NCBI GenBank assembly: GCA_007134675.1
Contig: SLKJ01000160.1
Location: 1 to 53,596 of the forward strand
Reading direction: 5' to 3'
Origin: Bacteroidales bacterium
GTDB taxonomy: Bacteria > Bacteroidota > Bacteroidia > Bacteroidales > PUMT01
DNA length: 53,596 bases
The notes beneath the pieces were generated by a model. It ran no database searches, was not told the origin of the DNA, and saw only the letters and a program-made list of their open reading frames with translations. Below are positions 30,698-40,382 of the stretch, piece after piece; position 1 is the stretch's first letter; each line of letters opens with the position of its first letter. The position numbers were made by a program, and so were the translations under genes.

Positions 30698-32253
30698 GAA
30701 GAATTGAAGTTATGGATACCACCCTGAGGGATGGAGAGCAGACCACAGGCGTTTCATTTAATGATTCAGAGAAACTTGCCATGGCCCAGATGCTCATTGA
30801 GGAGATCAGGGTTAACCGGATTGAGGTGGCCTCTGCACGTGTATCTGAGGGGGAGTTCAGGGCAGTGAAAAGAATAACGGAATGGGCCCGGAATATGAAT
30901 TATCTTGAAAAGGTGGAAATACTCAGTTTCGTTGACGGAACATTGTCGCTGGACTGGGTTGTTGAGGCCGGAGCAAAGGTTATCAACCTTTTGACAAAGG
31001 GATCACTTAAACATCTGACAGGCCAGTTAAGAAAAACACCTGCTGAACATTTCAGGGATATCGACAATGTAATTGAAGAAGCCCGAAAAAGAGAGATAAT
31101 TGTAAATGTTTATCTGGAGGACTGGTCGAATGGCATGATCCATTCCCCTGAGTATGTTTTCCAGATAATCGAGCACCTGACAAAAAGAGATGTGAAGAGG
31201 ATCATGCTTCCCGATACCCTCGGCATTCTGAACCCTGAACAGACGCTTGAGTTCTGCAGCACCATCACCGGTCGGCATCCGGATGTGCATTTTGATTTTC
31301 ATGCTCATAATGATTATGACCTGGCAACCGCCAATGTCATGGCTTCAATCAGGGCAGGTATCAGCGGAGTCCATACCACTGTCAACGGGCTGGGTGAGCG
31401 GACAGGTAATGTCCCTCTTTCCAGTGTAATCGGAATACTTAACGATCATCTCAAAGTTGAGAATGACCTTGTGGAGTCTAAGCTTTTCAAAGTTTCAAAA
31501 ATGGTCGAGCTGTTCAGTGGTCTTAGAATTCCTGCCAACAAGCCCCTTACAGGTGAATATGTGTTCACTCAGTGTTGCGGGGTCCACGCAGATGGTGACG
31601 ACAAAGGCGATCTCTATTTTAATGAGCTGCTGCCGGAACGTTTTGGCCGGCTGAGGCGTTATGCTCTTGGTAAAACATCAGGCAAGGCAAGTATAAAAAA
31701 GAATCTTGATGAGCTAGGCATTACCCTGTCAAAAGAGGATCTGGATAAGGTAACCAGGAGAGTGATAGAGCTGGGTGACCTGAAGGAGACGGTTACAACT
31801 GAAGATCTTCCCTATATAATTTCCGATGTTCTTAAGAATGGGTCACAAGAACAGAGTATCAGGCTGATAAACTATTATCTTGCAGTTTCCAAAGGTCTGA
31901 GACCTGTTGCTTCAATAAGTGTCTGCATAGACGGAGAGGCACATACTGAAACTTCAGTTGGTGACGGACAGTATGATGCTTTCATGAAAGCAATGTGGAA
32001 GATCTACGATAAGCTTAAAAAACCAAGGCCGGCACTGACCGATTACCTGGTTACGATACCGCCCGGAGGAAAAACCGATGCGCTGGTTGAGACAACTATA
32101 AGCTGGGAGTACAAAGGCGTGGAGTACAAGACACGTGGTCTGGATGCTGATCAGACTGGAGCTGCTATTAAATCAACCATGAAGATGCTTAATATAATTG
32201 CAAATAATGAGCTGAAAACTTTGTCGGTTCCCACAGAAAAATTAAATAATTAA
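30694..32253 (+). CDS. Second alpha-isopropylmalate synthase-family enzyme, candidate citramalate synthase (start [16 protein letters not shown])
   Basis: HMGL-like [61 protein letters not shown] overlap with leuD; C-terminal LeuA-dimer-like domain. Confidence 0.85.
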   Translation: MRRIEVMDTTLRDGEQTTGVSFNDSEKLAMAQMLIEEIRVNRIEVASARVSEGEFRAVKRITEWARNMNYLEKVEILSFVDGTLSLDWVVEAGAKVINLLTKGSLKHLTGQLRKTPAEHFRDIDNVIEEARKREIIVNVYLEDWSNGMIHSPEYVFQIIEHLTKRDVKRIMLPDTLGILNPEQTLEFCSTITGRHPDVHFDFHAHNDYDLATANVMASIRAGISGVHTTVNGLGERTGNVPLSSVIGILNDHLKVENDLVESKLFKVSKMVELFSGLRIPANKPLTGEYVFTQCCGVHADGDDKGDLYFNELLPERFGRLRRYALGKTSGKASIKKNLDELGITLSKEDLDKVTRRVIELGDLKETVTTEDLPYIISDVLKNGSQEQSIRLINYYLAVSKGLRPVASISVCIDGEAHTETSVGDGQYDAFMKAMWKIYDKLKKPRPALTDYLVTIPPGGKTDALVETTISWEYKGVEYKTRGLDADQTGAAIKSTMKMLNIIANNELKTLSVPTEKLNN

Positions 32254-32274
32254 CGTTATCATCCAAAATAATAT

Positions 32275-33348
32275 ATGGAGTTAAAGATTGCAGTACTTGC
32301 CGGAGACGGCATAGGTCCGGAAATCACTGCCCAGGCCATCAAGGTGATTAATGCCGTTTGCAGGAGGATGGGCCATGATCCCTATTACAGAGAAGCACTT
32401 GTGGGAGCGGTTGCCATAGATAAAACTGGCGATCCCTACCCCGAGGAAACACACAAAATATGCATGGAATCTGATGCAGTCCTATTCGGTGCCATTGGTG
32501 ATCCTCGTTTTGACAATGATCCAAATGCCACCGTAAGGCCGGAGAAAGGACTTCTTTCGATGAGGAGGAAGCTGGGACTGTATGCCAATATAAGACCTGT
32601 AATGACTTTTCCGTCGTTGCTTCACAAATCTCCTCTGCGAAAGGATATTGTCGAAGGAGCTGAATTTGTTGCCATCCGTGAACTTACCGGGGGAATATAT
32701 TTCGGAAGGCCCCAGGGTCGCTCTGAAGATGGTAACACTGCCTATGATACATGTGTATATCATCGTTATGAAATAGAGCGAATCTGCCGTCTGGCCTTTG
32801 ATTTTGCTATGAAAAGGCGTAAAAAACTGACCATGGTTGATAAGGCCAATGTACTGGCTACCTCAAGACTGTGGAGAGAGACAATGCAGAGCCTTGCTCC
32901 CTCATTTCCCGAGGTTGAAGTTGAATATATGTTCGTAGATAATGCCGCAATGCAGATAATCCAGTGGCCCGGGCGTTTCGATGTGCTGGTAACAGAAAAT
33001 ATGTTTGGCGATATATTAACTGATGAGGCAAGTGTGATTACCGGTTCTCTCGGATTGCTTCCCTCCGCATCCATAGGTATGCATACTTCTGTTTTTGAAC
33101 CGATTCACGGTTCATATCCCCAGGCTGCCGGACGCAACATCGCCAATCCGCTTGCAACAGTTTTATCAGCTGCACTTATGTTTGAATATGCATTCAACCT
33201 GGGGGCTGAAGCAGATCTCATAAGGCAGGTTGTTGACAGATCTCTGGCTGAAGGGGTGGTGACTGAAGATATTGACCCTGTTAAGCCTGAGAGCACTTCG
33301 GAGGTCGGTGACTGGCTTGCAGCCAGAATTGAAGATGTTACGACATAA
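32275..33348 (+). CDS. leuB: 3-isopropylmalate dehydrogenase
   Basis: [77 protein letters not shown]. Confidence 0.96.
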   Translation: MELKIAVLAGDGIGPEITAQAIKVINAVCRRMGHDPYYREALVGAVAIDKTGDPYPEETHKICMESDAVLFGAIGDPRFDNDPNATVRPEKGLLSMRRKLGLYANIRPVMTFPSLLHKSPLRKDIVEGAEFVAIRELTGGIYFGRPQGRSEDGNTAYDTCVYHRYEIERICRLAFDFAMKRRKKLTMVDKANVLATSRLWRETMQSLAPSFPEVEVEYMFVDNAAMQIIQWPGRFDVLVTENMFGDILTDEASVITGSLGLLPSASIGMHTSVFEPIHGSYPQAAGRNIANPLATVLSAALMFEYAFNLGAEADLIRQVVDRSLAEGVVTEDIDPVKPESTSEVGDWLAARIEDVTT

Positions 33349-33385
33349 AAAGGTTTTAACTGACGGTTTCCGGAGGCTAAAAAGG

Positions 33386-33417
33386 TAGAGCCTCTCCCGT
33401 CAGGGTGAGGCTTTTTT
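33386..33417 (+). terminator. Intrinsic terminator between leuB and thrA (possible attenuator)
   Basis: AGAGCCTC-T-CCC-GTCA-GGG-T-GAGGCTTT followed by Ts. Confidence 0.82.
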
Positions 33418-33460
33418 GTATCTTGCATCAGAATTATTAATAACAAATCAGTAAACAATC

Positions 33461-35914
33461 ATGAAGAAGGTTCTGAAATTTGGCGGTAGTTCCCTGAGTA
33501 ACCCACCTGCAATGTCCACATTATTGAAAACAGTTTCTGAAAATTTGGAGAATCAGAACCAGGTGATAATAGTCTGTTCTGCTCTTGACGGAGTTACCAA
33601 TCTTATTAATGACCTGATTGAGGATGCTATCGGCGGAAAGGATATTTCTCAGGGAATAAGGAACCTTGAAGAAAAACATTATGAGCTTGTCAGGTCTAAT
33701 CTGGAGGTGCGCAGACAGAACCATGTCCTGCTCGGACTGAAGCTGTATTTTAATCAACTGGAGGAGATGCTTTCTGGTATAATGGCTCTCGGTGAGGTAT
33801 CTCTTCGCACCATTGACCGCGCCCTGTCATTTGGGGAGCTTTGTTCGGCGTTCATGTTTACCTCTTTTATCGATCAGTTTTGCGGCAATGCCGTATTTGC
33901 CGATACACGTCAGCTTATCAAGACTGACAGCAATTTTGGCCAGGCAAATATAAATGAGGATTTCAGTAACTCTCTTATCAGAACCTTTGTTAAGGAAAAT
34001 GATGGATTAATACCTGTCTTTACAGGTTTTATAGCCTCCAATGAGGCAGGTATAACTACTACAATGGGCCGTGGAGGATCTGATTACACTGCTGCAATCG
34101 TTGCTGCTGCTCTGGATGCTGATGAAATTCAGATATGGACCAATGTTGATGGCATCATGACGGCCGATCCGAAAATGGTGAGCAAGGCCTTTTCCATACC
34201 CCGGCTTACATACAGCGAAGCTGTTGAGTTAAGTTATTTCGGCGCCAGGGTAATACATCCTCCAACGATGTTTCCTGCAAGATCGAAGAATATTCCGATT
34301 ATTATCAAAAACAGCTTTAACCCCTCTTTTGAGGGGACAGTTATTTCCGGCTCCACTACCGGAAACGGTTCCCTCATAAAAGGCATATCCTGTATTTCTG
34401 AAATATGTCTGGTCACAATACAGGGTGGGGCAATGGTTGGTGAGAAGGGTTTTGGAGGCAGACTATTCAGCAAGCTTGCAGCAGAAGGGATAAATGTATT
34501 TCTTATTACCCAGGCCAGCTCACAGCACAGTATCAGCCTCGCAATCAGTCCCCGGGACATCACCATTACCCGAAAGGTCATCAACAGGGAGTTTGAACAG
34601 GATTTTGATACGGGCAGGCTTGATAAACCCGATTTTGATGATACACTAAGTATTATTGCGATGGTCGGGGAGAATATGAGGCAGAAAAGAGGTCTTTCAG
34701 GTAAGGTTTTCAGCTCACTTGGCAGAAGTGGTGTCAATGTTATTGCTATAGCTCAGGGCTCATCAGAGTTGAATATTTCGGTGGTAATTGCCAGGAGGGA
34801 TGTTTCAAAAGCAATGAACTCTGTTCATGATGATATGTTCCTTTCACCTGTCAAGACGCTTAATGTTTTTTTCTGCGGGGTAGGCAATATAGGAAGCACC
34901 CTGCTGCGTCAGATAGACAGCCATCTCTCTTTCCTTGAGGAGAAGCGTCATATAAGACTCAGCCTGATTGGCGTATGCAATAGTAAATCCATTCTTTTCA
35001 ACCAGGAAGGTGTCAGCGCCCGAACATGGAAACAGGATCTGCAGAATAAAGGTGAACCCGGAAATGTGAACAATTTCATTGAGCGTGCCTTTGAATTAAA
35101 CCTGCCCAATTCTGTCTTTGTAGACAATACCGGCAGTAAAGAGGTTCCGGAGCTTTATACACGGCTTTTTGAAAAAAGCTTTTCAGTGGTTACCTGCAAC
35201 AAGATAGGAAATACAGGCAGTTACGGCAGCTATTCAAAATACAGGGAAGTGTCAGGGAAATTCGGGGTTGATTACCTGTATGAAACAACTGTGGGTGCCG
35301 GGCTTCCTATAATAAAAACCTTGCAGGAGCTTCTGGTTTGCGGCGATGAAATATTGAAGGTGGAAGCAATATTATCCGGCACCATTTCATTTGTATTCAA
35401 TGAATACAAGGGGGACAGGACTTTTGCCGAGGTTGTCAGAATGGCACAGGATAAAGGGTTTACTGAACCTGATCCGCGCGATGATCTGAGCGGGCTTGAT
35501 TTTGCAAGAAAGATGCTGATCCTGGCCCGGGAGACGGGACTTGGAACAGAGTTTGAAGATCTTGATCTTGCACCGATTTTACCTGATAACTGTCTTAATG
35601 CCAGAACGGTGGAGGATTTCTACAAAGAGCTTGAAGCCTCTGAGGAGTATTTCAGCTCACTGAAAAACAAAGCTGCTGCTGAAAATAAGGTGATGCATTA
35701 TGTTGGGATATTATCCGATGGCAAAGTAAAAACAGAACTATTGATGCTGGATTCTAAACATCCTTTTTATAATCTCTCAGGCAGTGATAATATTATATCT
35801 TTTACCACTAACCGTTATCTCAATAATCCCATGGTAATAAAGGGACCCGGGGCCGGAGCAGAGGTGACTGCTGCAGGGGTGCTGGCCGACCTGGTAAGGG
35901 TTGGGGCAGATTGA
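33461..35914 (+). CDS. thrA: Bifunctional aspartokinase / homoserine dehydrogenase
   Basis: VLKFGGSSLSNP, FTGFIASNEAGITTTMGRGGSDYTAAIVAAAL, ACT repeats, FFCGVGNIGSTLLRQI, TTVGAGLPIIKTLQELL, LSGTISFVFNEY. Confidence 0.96.
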   Translation: MKKVLKFGGSSLSNPPAMSTLLKTVSENLENQNQVIIVCSALDGVTNLINDLIEDAIGGKDISQGIRNLEEKHYELVRSNLEVRRQNHVLLGLKLYFNQLEEMLSGIMALGEVSLRTIDRALSFGELCSAFMFTSFIDQFCGNAVFADTRQLIKTDSNFGQANINEDFSNSLIRTFVKENDGLIPVFTGFIASNEAGITTTMGRGGSDYTAAIVAAALDADEIQIWTNVDGIMTADPKMVSKAFSIPRLTYSEAVELSYFGARVIHPPTMFPARSKNIPIIIKNSFNPSFEGTVISGSTTGNGSLIKGISCISEICLVTIQGGAMVGEKGFGGRLFSKLAAEGINVFLITQASSQHSISLAISPRDITITRKVINREFEQDFDTGRLDKPDFDDTLSIIAMVGENMRQKRGLSGKVFSSLGRSGVNVIAIAQGSSELNISVVIARRDVSKAMNSVHDDMFLSPVKTLNVFFCGVGNIGSTLLRQIDSHLSFLEEKRHIRLSLIGVCNSKSILFNQEGVSARTWKQDLQNKGEPGNVNNFIERAFELNLPNSVFVDNTGSKEVPELYTRLFEKSFSVVTCNKIGNTGSYGSYSKYREVSGKFGVDYLYETTVGAGLPIIKTLQELLVCGDEILKVEAILSGTISFVFNEYKGDRTFAEVVRMAQDKGFTEPDPRDDLSGLDFARKMLILARETGLGTEFEDLDLAPILPDNCLNARTVEDFYKELEASEEYFSSLKNKAAAENKVMHYVGILSDGKVKTELLMLDSKHPFYNLSGSDNIISFTTNRYLNNPMVIKGPGAGAEVTAAGVLADLVRVGAD

Positions 35915-35953
35915 TCCTTTAAGGGTTAGCTGAAATAGTAATAATTTAAAATT

Positions 35954-36880
35954 ATGGATTCAGTAAGAGTTTTCGCTCCCGCTTCGGTTGCCAATGTCAG
36001 TTGCGGTTACGATGTTCTCGGATTTGCTGTACACCGTCCCGGTGATGAGGTCTTTATGAGCCTGAACTCCTCAGGTAGAGTAAGTCTTGATATGATTGAG
36101 GGAGATGATGGAAGGCTTCCCCGTGAACCGGAAAAAAATACAGTAAGTGCGGTAGTAATCAATTACCTCAAGCATATAGGGGTAAAGCAGGGAATAGGCA
36201 TAAAGCTTTATAAGAAAATGCCTTTCGGCAGCGGGCTTGGATCAAGTGCTGCCAGTGCTGTCGGGGGACTTGTGGGTGTGAATGAACTTATGGGCAGTCC
36301 TCTTTCACGGATGCAGCTTTTGCCGTTTGCAATGGAGGGAGAGAATCTTGCATGCGGAAATGCACACGCTGATAATGTTGCCCCTTCACTTCTTGGAGGT
36401 ATGGTGCTCATTCGCTCCTATAGCCCTTTGGATGTAATCACTCTTCCTGTGCCCGGATCGCTTTGCTGTGGCCTGGTCTATCCTCATGTTGAGGTACCTA
36501 CCATGGCTGCCCGTCAGATCATAAGGACAAATGTTCCGATGGCTGCCGCCATCAGGCAGTGGGGTAATGTCGGGGGAATTGTTGCTGGCCTGTTTATGAA
36601 TGACACCGGCCTGATAGGAAGGAGTATGGAAGATTTCGTTGTAGAGCCCGTCAGGAAAATGCTGATACCCCATTTTGACGAAATGCGCAGTCTTGCCCTG
36701 AAAAATGGAGCACTTGGTTTTGGAATTTCAGGGTCCGGGCCCACAGTATTTGCTCTCTGCACTGATAAGGAAATTGCAGTTAAAGTGACAGTAATCCTGG
36801 AAAACAGACTAAAGGATCATGGGTTGGAGTCAACATGTTTTGTATCAGACATAAACACTGAAGGAGCTACTTTTATTTGA
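35954..36880 (+). CDS. thrB: Homoserine kinase
   Basis: VFAPASVANVSCGYDVLGFAV, MPFGSGLGSSAASAVGGLVGVN, GFGISGSGPTVFAL. Confidence 0.95.
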   Translation: MDSVRVFAPASVANVSCGYDVLGFAVHRPGDEVFMSLNSSGRVSLDMIEGDDGRLPREPEKNTVSAVVINYLKHIGVKQGIGIKLYKKMPFGSGLGSSAASAVGGLVGVNELMGSPLSRMQLLPFAMEGENLACGNAHADNVAPSLLGGMVLIRSYSPLDVITLPVPGSLCCGLVYPHVEVPTMAARQIIRTNVPMAAAIRQWGNVGGIVAGLFMNDTGLIGRSMEDFVVEPVRKMLIPHFDEMRSLALKNGALGFGISGSGPTVFALCTDKEIAVKVTVILENRLKDHGLESTCFVSDINTEGATFI

Positions 36881-36951
36881 AACCTTACAATTTAATACTC
36901 CGGTTACCATAAGAGGGTATCTGATTCTTTTTAATTATCTTTAAATAAAAA

Positions 36952-38274
36952 ATGTTATACTACAGTACAAATCTCAAATCTCCTGCTGTTTCCCTCAGAG
37001 AAGCTGTGATGAGAGGACTCGCAGAGGATGGCGGGCTCTATCTTCCTGAATTGATTCCTGTATTGCCACCTTCATTTTTTAAATCAATTGGAGACATGAC
37101 TCACAATGAAGTGGCACTTAAAGTTGCCAGGGTTTTTATTGGAGATGATGTTCCTGAAGATGTTCTTGCAGGAATAATAAAGGAATCCCTTGATTTTATG
37201 ATACCCCTGAAGCGCTTTGGTGAAAATGTTTATTGCCTGGAGTTGTTTCATGGTCCTACAATGGCCTTTAAAGATGTAGGTGCCAGATTTATGTCGAGGC
37301 TTATGGCATATCTTTACAGAAATGAGGACAGGGCCCTTAACGTGCTGGTTGCAACTTCAGGCGATACAGGATCGGCAGTAGCAGCTGGTTTCCATGGAGT
37401 GGAAGGGATCAATGTTTTTGTGCTGTTTCCCGGAGGCAAGGTTAGTCCCCTTCAGCAGAAACAGATTACCACCTGGGGTCGAAATATCTATGCCCTGGAG
37501 GTGGATGGTACTTTTGACGACTGTCAGAAACTGACCAAACAGATGCTTGGTGACAGACAGCTGAGCGATTTGTTCAACCTTACATCGGCAAACAGCATCA
37601 ACATAGCACGACTGATTCCTCAGAGTTTTTACTATTTTTTCGCGTTTGCCAGGCTGGATACAGGACGTATTGATGAAGCACGCCTGCCTCTTGTATTCAG
37701 CGTGCCATGCGGTAACTTCGGTAACCTGACCGGTGGTCTGATGGCCAGGGCAGCAGGTTTGCCGGTACTCAGATTTGTTGCCTCTACAAATATCAATGAT
37801 GTTTTCTGCAGGTTCATGGAGACTGGTGAATATAAGCCGGCAGCTTCGATACCGACTATCAGCAATGCCATGGATGTTGGTGATCCGAGTAATTTTGTGC
37901 GCATAAAAGATCTTATGGGAAATAATATTGATAATTTCCGCGAAATCATAACCGCATATTCATACAGTGATGATGATACCTCTATGGCCATCGGAAAACT
38001 TCATGCTGCTACAGACTATATTATGGACCCGCACGGTGCTGTGGCTTACCTCGGATTGAGGCAATTTATGTCAGAATATCATGAGGCCGTAAATGGTATA
38101 TTTCTCGAGACAGCCCATCCGGCTAAATTTCCTGAGACTATGAAAAGGATCATTGATGATTTTGATTATTTACCACCTCAACTGCAGGAAGTTCTTAGCC
38201 GGGAAGAGAAATTTCATTCAATAGGGAATGACCCGGAAGAGCTTAAAGCCTTTATACAAGGTGTTAATCAATAG
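36952..38274 (+). CDS. thrC: Threonine synthase
   Basis: LFHGPTMAFKDVGARFMSRL, VATSGDTGSAVAAGFHGVEGINVFVLFPGGKVSPLQQKQ, TSANSINIARLIPQSFYYF. Confidence 0.96.
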   Translation: MLYYSTNLKSPAVSLREAVMRGLAEDGGLYLPELIPVLPPSFFKSIGDMTHNEVALKVARVFIGDDVPEDVLAGIIKESLDFMIPLKRFGENVYCLELFHGPTMAFKDVGARFMSRLMAYLYRNEDRALNVLVATSGDTGSAVAAGFHGVEGINVFVLFPGGKVSPLQQKQITTWGRNIYALEVDGTFDDCQKLTKQMLGDRQLSDLFNLTSANSINIARLIPQSFYYFFAFARLDTGRIDEARLPLVFSVPCGNFGNLTGGLMARAAGLPVLRFVASTNINDVFCRFMETGEYKPAASIPTISNAMDVGDPSNFVRIKDLMGNNIDNFREIITAYSYSDDDTSMAIGKLHAATDYIMDPHGAVAYLGLRQFMSEYHEAVNGIFLETAHPAKFPETMKRIIDDFDYLPPQLQEVLSREEKFHSIGNDPEELKAFIQGVNQ

Positions 38275-38333
38275 CCTTATTGAAAGTGTATCGGAATGGC
38301 CGGGTTGATTGTATTTAATACGGTTGTCCAAAA

Positions 38334-40382
38334 ATGTCGAATATTGCGTTAAATTTATTGATTGGCATGAGGATAAAGAAGATAATGTTATTTGTTAAAA
38401 TGTTGCTGATAACTGATAAAAGGCCAGTTTGTACAACATTACGGATACCCGGAATTATTGCATCTGTCATTCTGCTTTTTATTCTTGCCGGTTCATCATC
38501 CTATTCGCAGATCAAAAGATTTACAGTTCTTACTACTACTGATGAACATTCAACTCTTCTCCCTCTTCCGATGACAGATTATCATCCTGATAAACCAGGT
38601 CCTTCTATCGGGGGTTATGCCCGATTATCGACACTGGTCAAAGATATCAGGGAGCAGAGGAGTGATGAGCCTGTACTCCTTTTCTCTTCGGGTGATATCC
38701 TTGGTGGGACACCCTTTGCATGGCTTACTCCTCAAGGCTTTTCTGCTGAAATTGAGTTGATGAAAAAAATAGGTTATGATGCAATGACTATTGGTAATCA
38801 CGAGTTTGATTATGATCCTGAAGTGCTCGCCGAATATTTTTTGGGAGCAGGTTATCCAGATTACAATGACAGGCTTGCATTGATCTCATCAAATCTTGTC
38901 ATACCTGAAGGGCATAAGCTGAATGAGCCCGGGATCCTGGAACATAAGTTATTTAACCTGCCCAACGGGGTCACTATTGGTGTTTTCGGACTGCTGGGTA
39001 AAGAGGCATACAGTGTTGCAGGTTTTGCCGGACCGGTCACCATAAATGACCAGCATGAAACTGCAGTACGCCAGGTAGGTCAGCTCAGGGATGCGGGTGC
39101 GGATATAGTGATTGCACTGACACACTCAGGGATAAGCGAGGACCGGGATCTGGCTGCTGCTGTTAATGGAATTGATATTATCCTTGGCGGACATGACCAT
39201 TACCTGACTGAAGTACCTGAGATTGTCAATAACACAATCATATTTCACCCCGGTTATTATCTTAAATACCTTGGCAGGCTCGAGCTTGAATGGAACAGCG
39301 AAAGCGGGGAGCTCTATACCGTGAATGAAGGTTTGGGTTCTCCTTACCTGATTTCACTTGACAGCGCCATTGATGAAGATCCCCGGATACTTGAAGGTAT
39401 AAATGAATACCTTGGTCATCTGAATGAGTTTGTTGCAACCCACACCGGAGGAGTATTTTCGGACGTACGTGATCCGCTTCTGTTTTCTGAGTTTGCCCTG
39501 ACCAGGCCATATCCATTTGTTGAGACTACGGTTGGTAATTACGTTACAGATGCTATGCGTCTTATAGGTGAGCAGGTTACGGGCGAAAGAGTTGACTTTG
39601 CTTTTCAGGGTAACGGTATTATCAGGGCAGATATTATTCCCGGGACCATGGAGTGGTCAAAAGGGCGCATCTCCTTTTTTGACATGGTGACCGTTTCGGG
39701 ACTTGGGTCAGGCCCTGACGGCAGGGCAGGCTATCCGATGGTATCTGTTTACCTTACTGAGCGTGAAATACTTAATGTGTTAGAGATAAGCTCACTGCTT
39801 TCTCAGCTGATGGGAGATATCTATTTCCTGCAGGTCTCGGGTCTGCGTTACAATTACGACCCGGGGAAAGCTACCTGGTTAACCATCCCGTTTCTGGGCA
39901 CACCTGTCCCCGCCTACCGTTCCGTGCTCAAGGCAGAATTATATACTGGTGAGGGGATACAGGATGATATCAGTTATACACCGTTAGACGGAGAAGGGGA
40001 GAAGCTTTACCATGTTATAACCGATTACTATCTGACATCTTTTTTACCTATGGTTGGTGATATACTACCAAGGCTTAAACTTGTGCTTAAGGACAGGTAC
40101 GGGAACCCTGTTGAACCTGAGCAGGCGGTAATAATCAGAAATGGAAGGGAGTACAAGGTCTGGGAGGCTGTTGCCAACTATTCCCTTTCTCTTGATAAAA
40201 ATGAGGATGATATTCCTGTTATGCCTGAGTATTACAGGAATACCCACGAACGGATAGTTGCAGACACAGGTATTCCTCTTCGTATCTGGTCATATATTGC
40301 ACTGTCCCTTCTGCTTGCGCTGATCATCTATCTTGTGCGTCTGATAACAGTTAAGATCAGAAACAAAAACAGATTTACCTGA
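38334..40382 (+). CDS. Bifunctional metallophosphatase/5'-nucleotidase, exported/membrane anchored (start uncertain)
   Basis: FTVLTTTDEHSTLLPLP, FSSGDILGGTPFA, MTIGNHEFDYDP, IDIILGGHDHYLTE; N-terminal signal-like and C-terminal hydrophobic segments. Confidence 0.9.
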   Translation: MSNIALNLLIGMRIKKIMLFVKMLLITDKRPVCTTLRIPGIIASVILLFILAGSSSYSQIKRFTVLTTTDEHSTLLPLPMTDYHPDKPGPSIGGYARLSTLVKDIREQRSDEPVLLFSSGDILGGTPFAWLTPQGFSAEIELMKKIGYDAMTIGNHEFDYDPEVLAEYFLGAGYPDYNDRLALISSNLVIPEGHKLNEPGILEHKLFNLPNGVTIGVFGLLGKEAYSVAGFAGPVTINDQHETAVRQVGQLRDAGADIVIALTHSGISEDRDLAAAVNGIDIILGGHDHYLTEVPEIVNNTIIFHPGYYLKYLGRLELEWNSESGELYTVNEGLGSPYLISLDSAIDEDPRILEGINEYLGHLNEFVATHTGGVFSDVRDPLLFSEFALTRPYPFVETTVGNYVTDAMRLIGEQVTGERVDFAFQGNGIIRADIIPGTMEWSKGRISFFDMVTVSGLGSGPDGRAGYPMVSVYLTEREILNVLEISSLLSQLMGDIYFLQVSGLRYNYDPGKATWLTIPFLGTPVPAYRSVLKAELYTGEGIQDDISYTPLDGEGEKLYHVITDYYLTSFLPMVGDILPRLKLVLKDRYGNPVEPEQAVIIRNGREYKVWEAVANYSLSLDKNEDDIPVMPEYYRNTHERIVADTGIPLRIWSYIALSLLLALIIYLVRLITVKIRNKNRFT

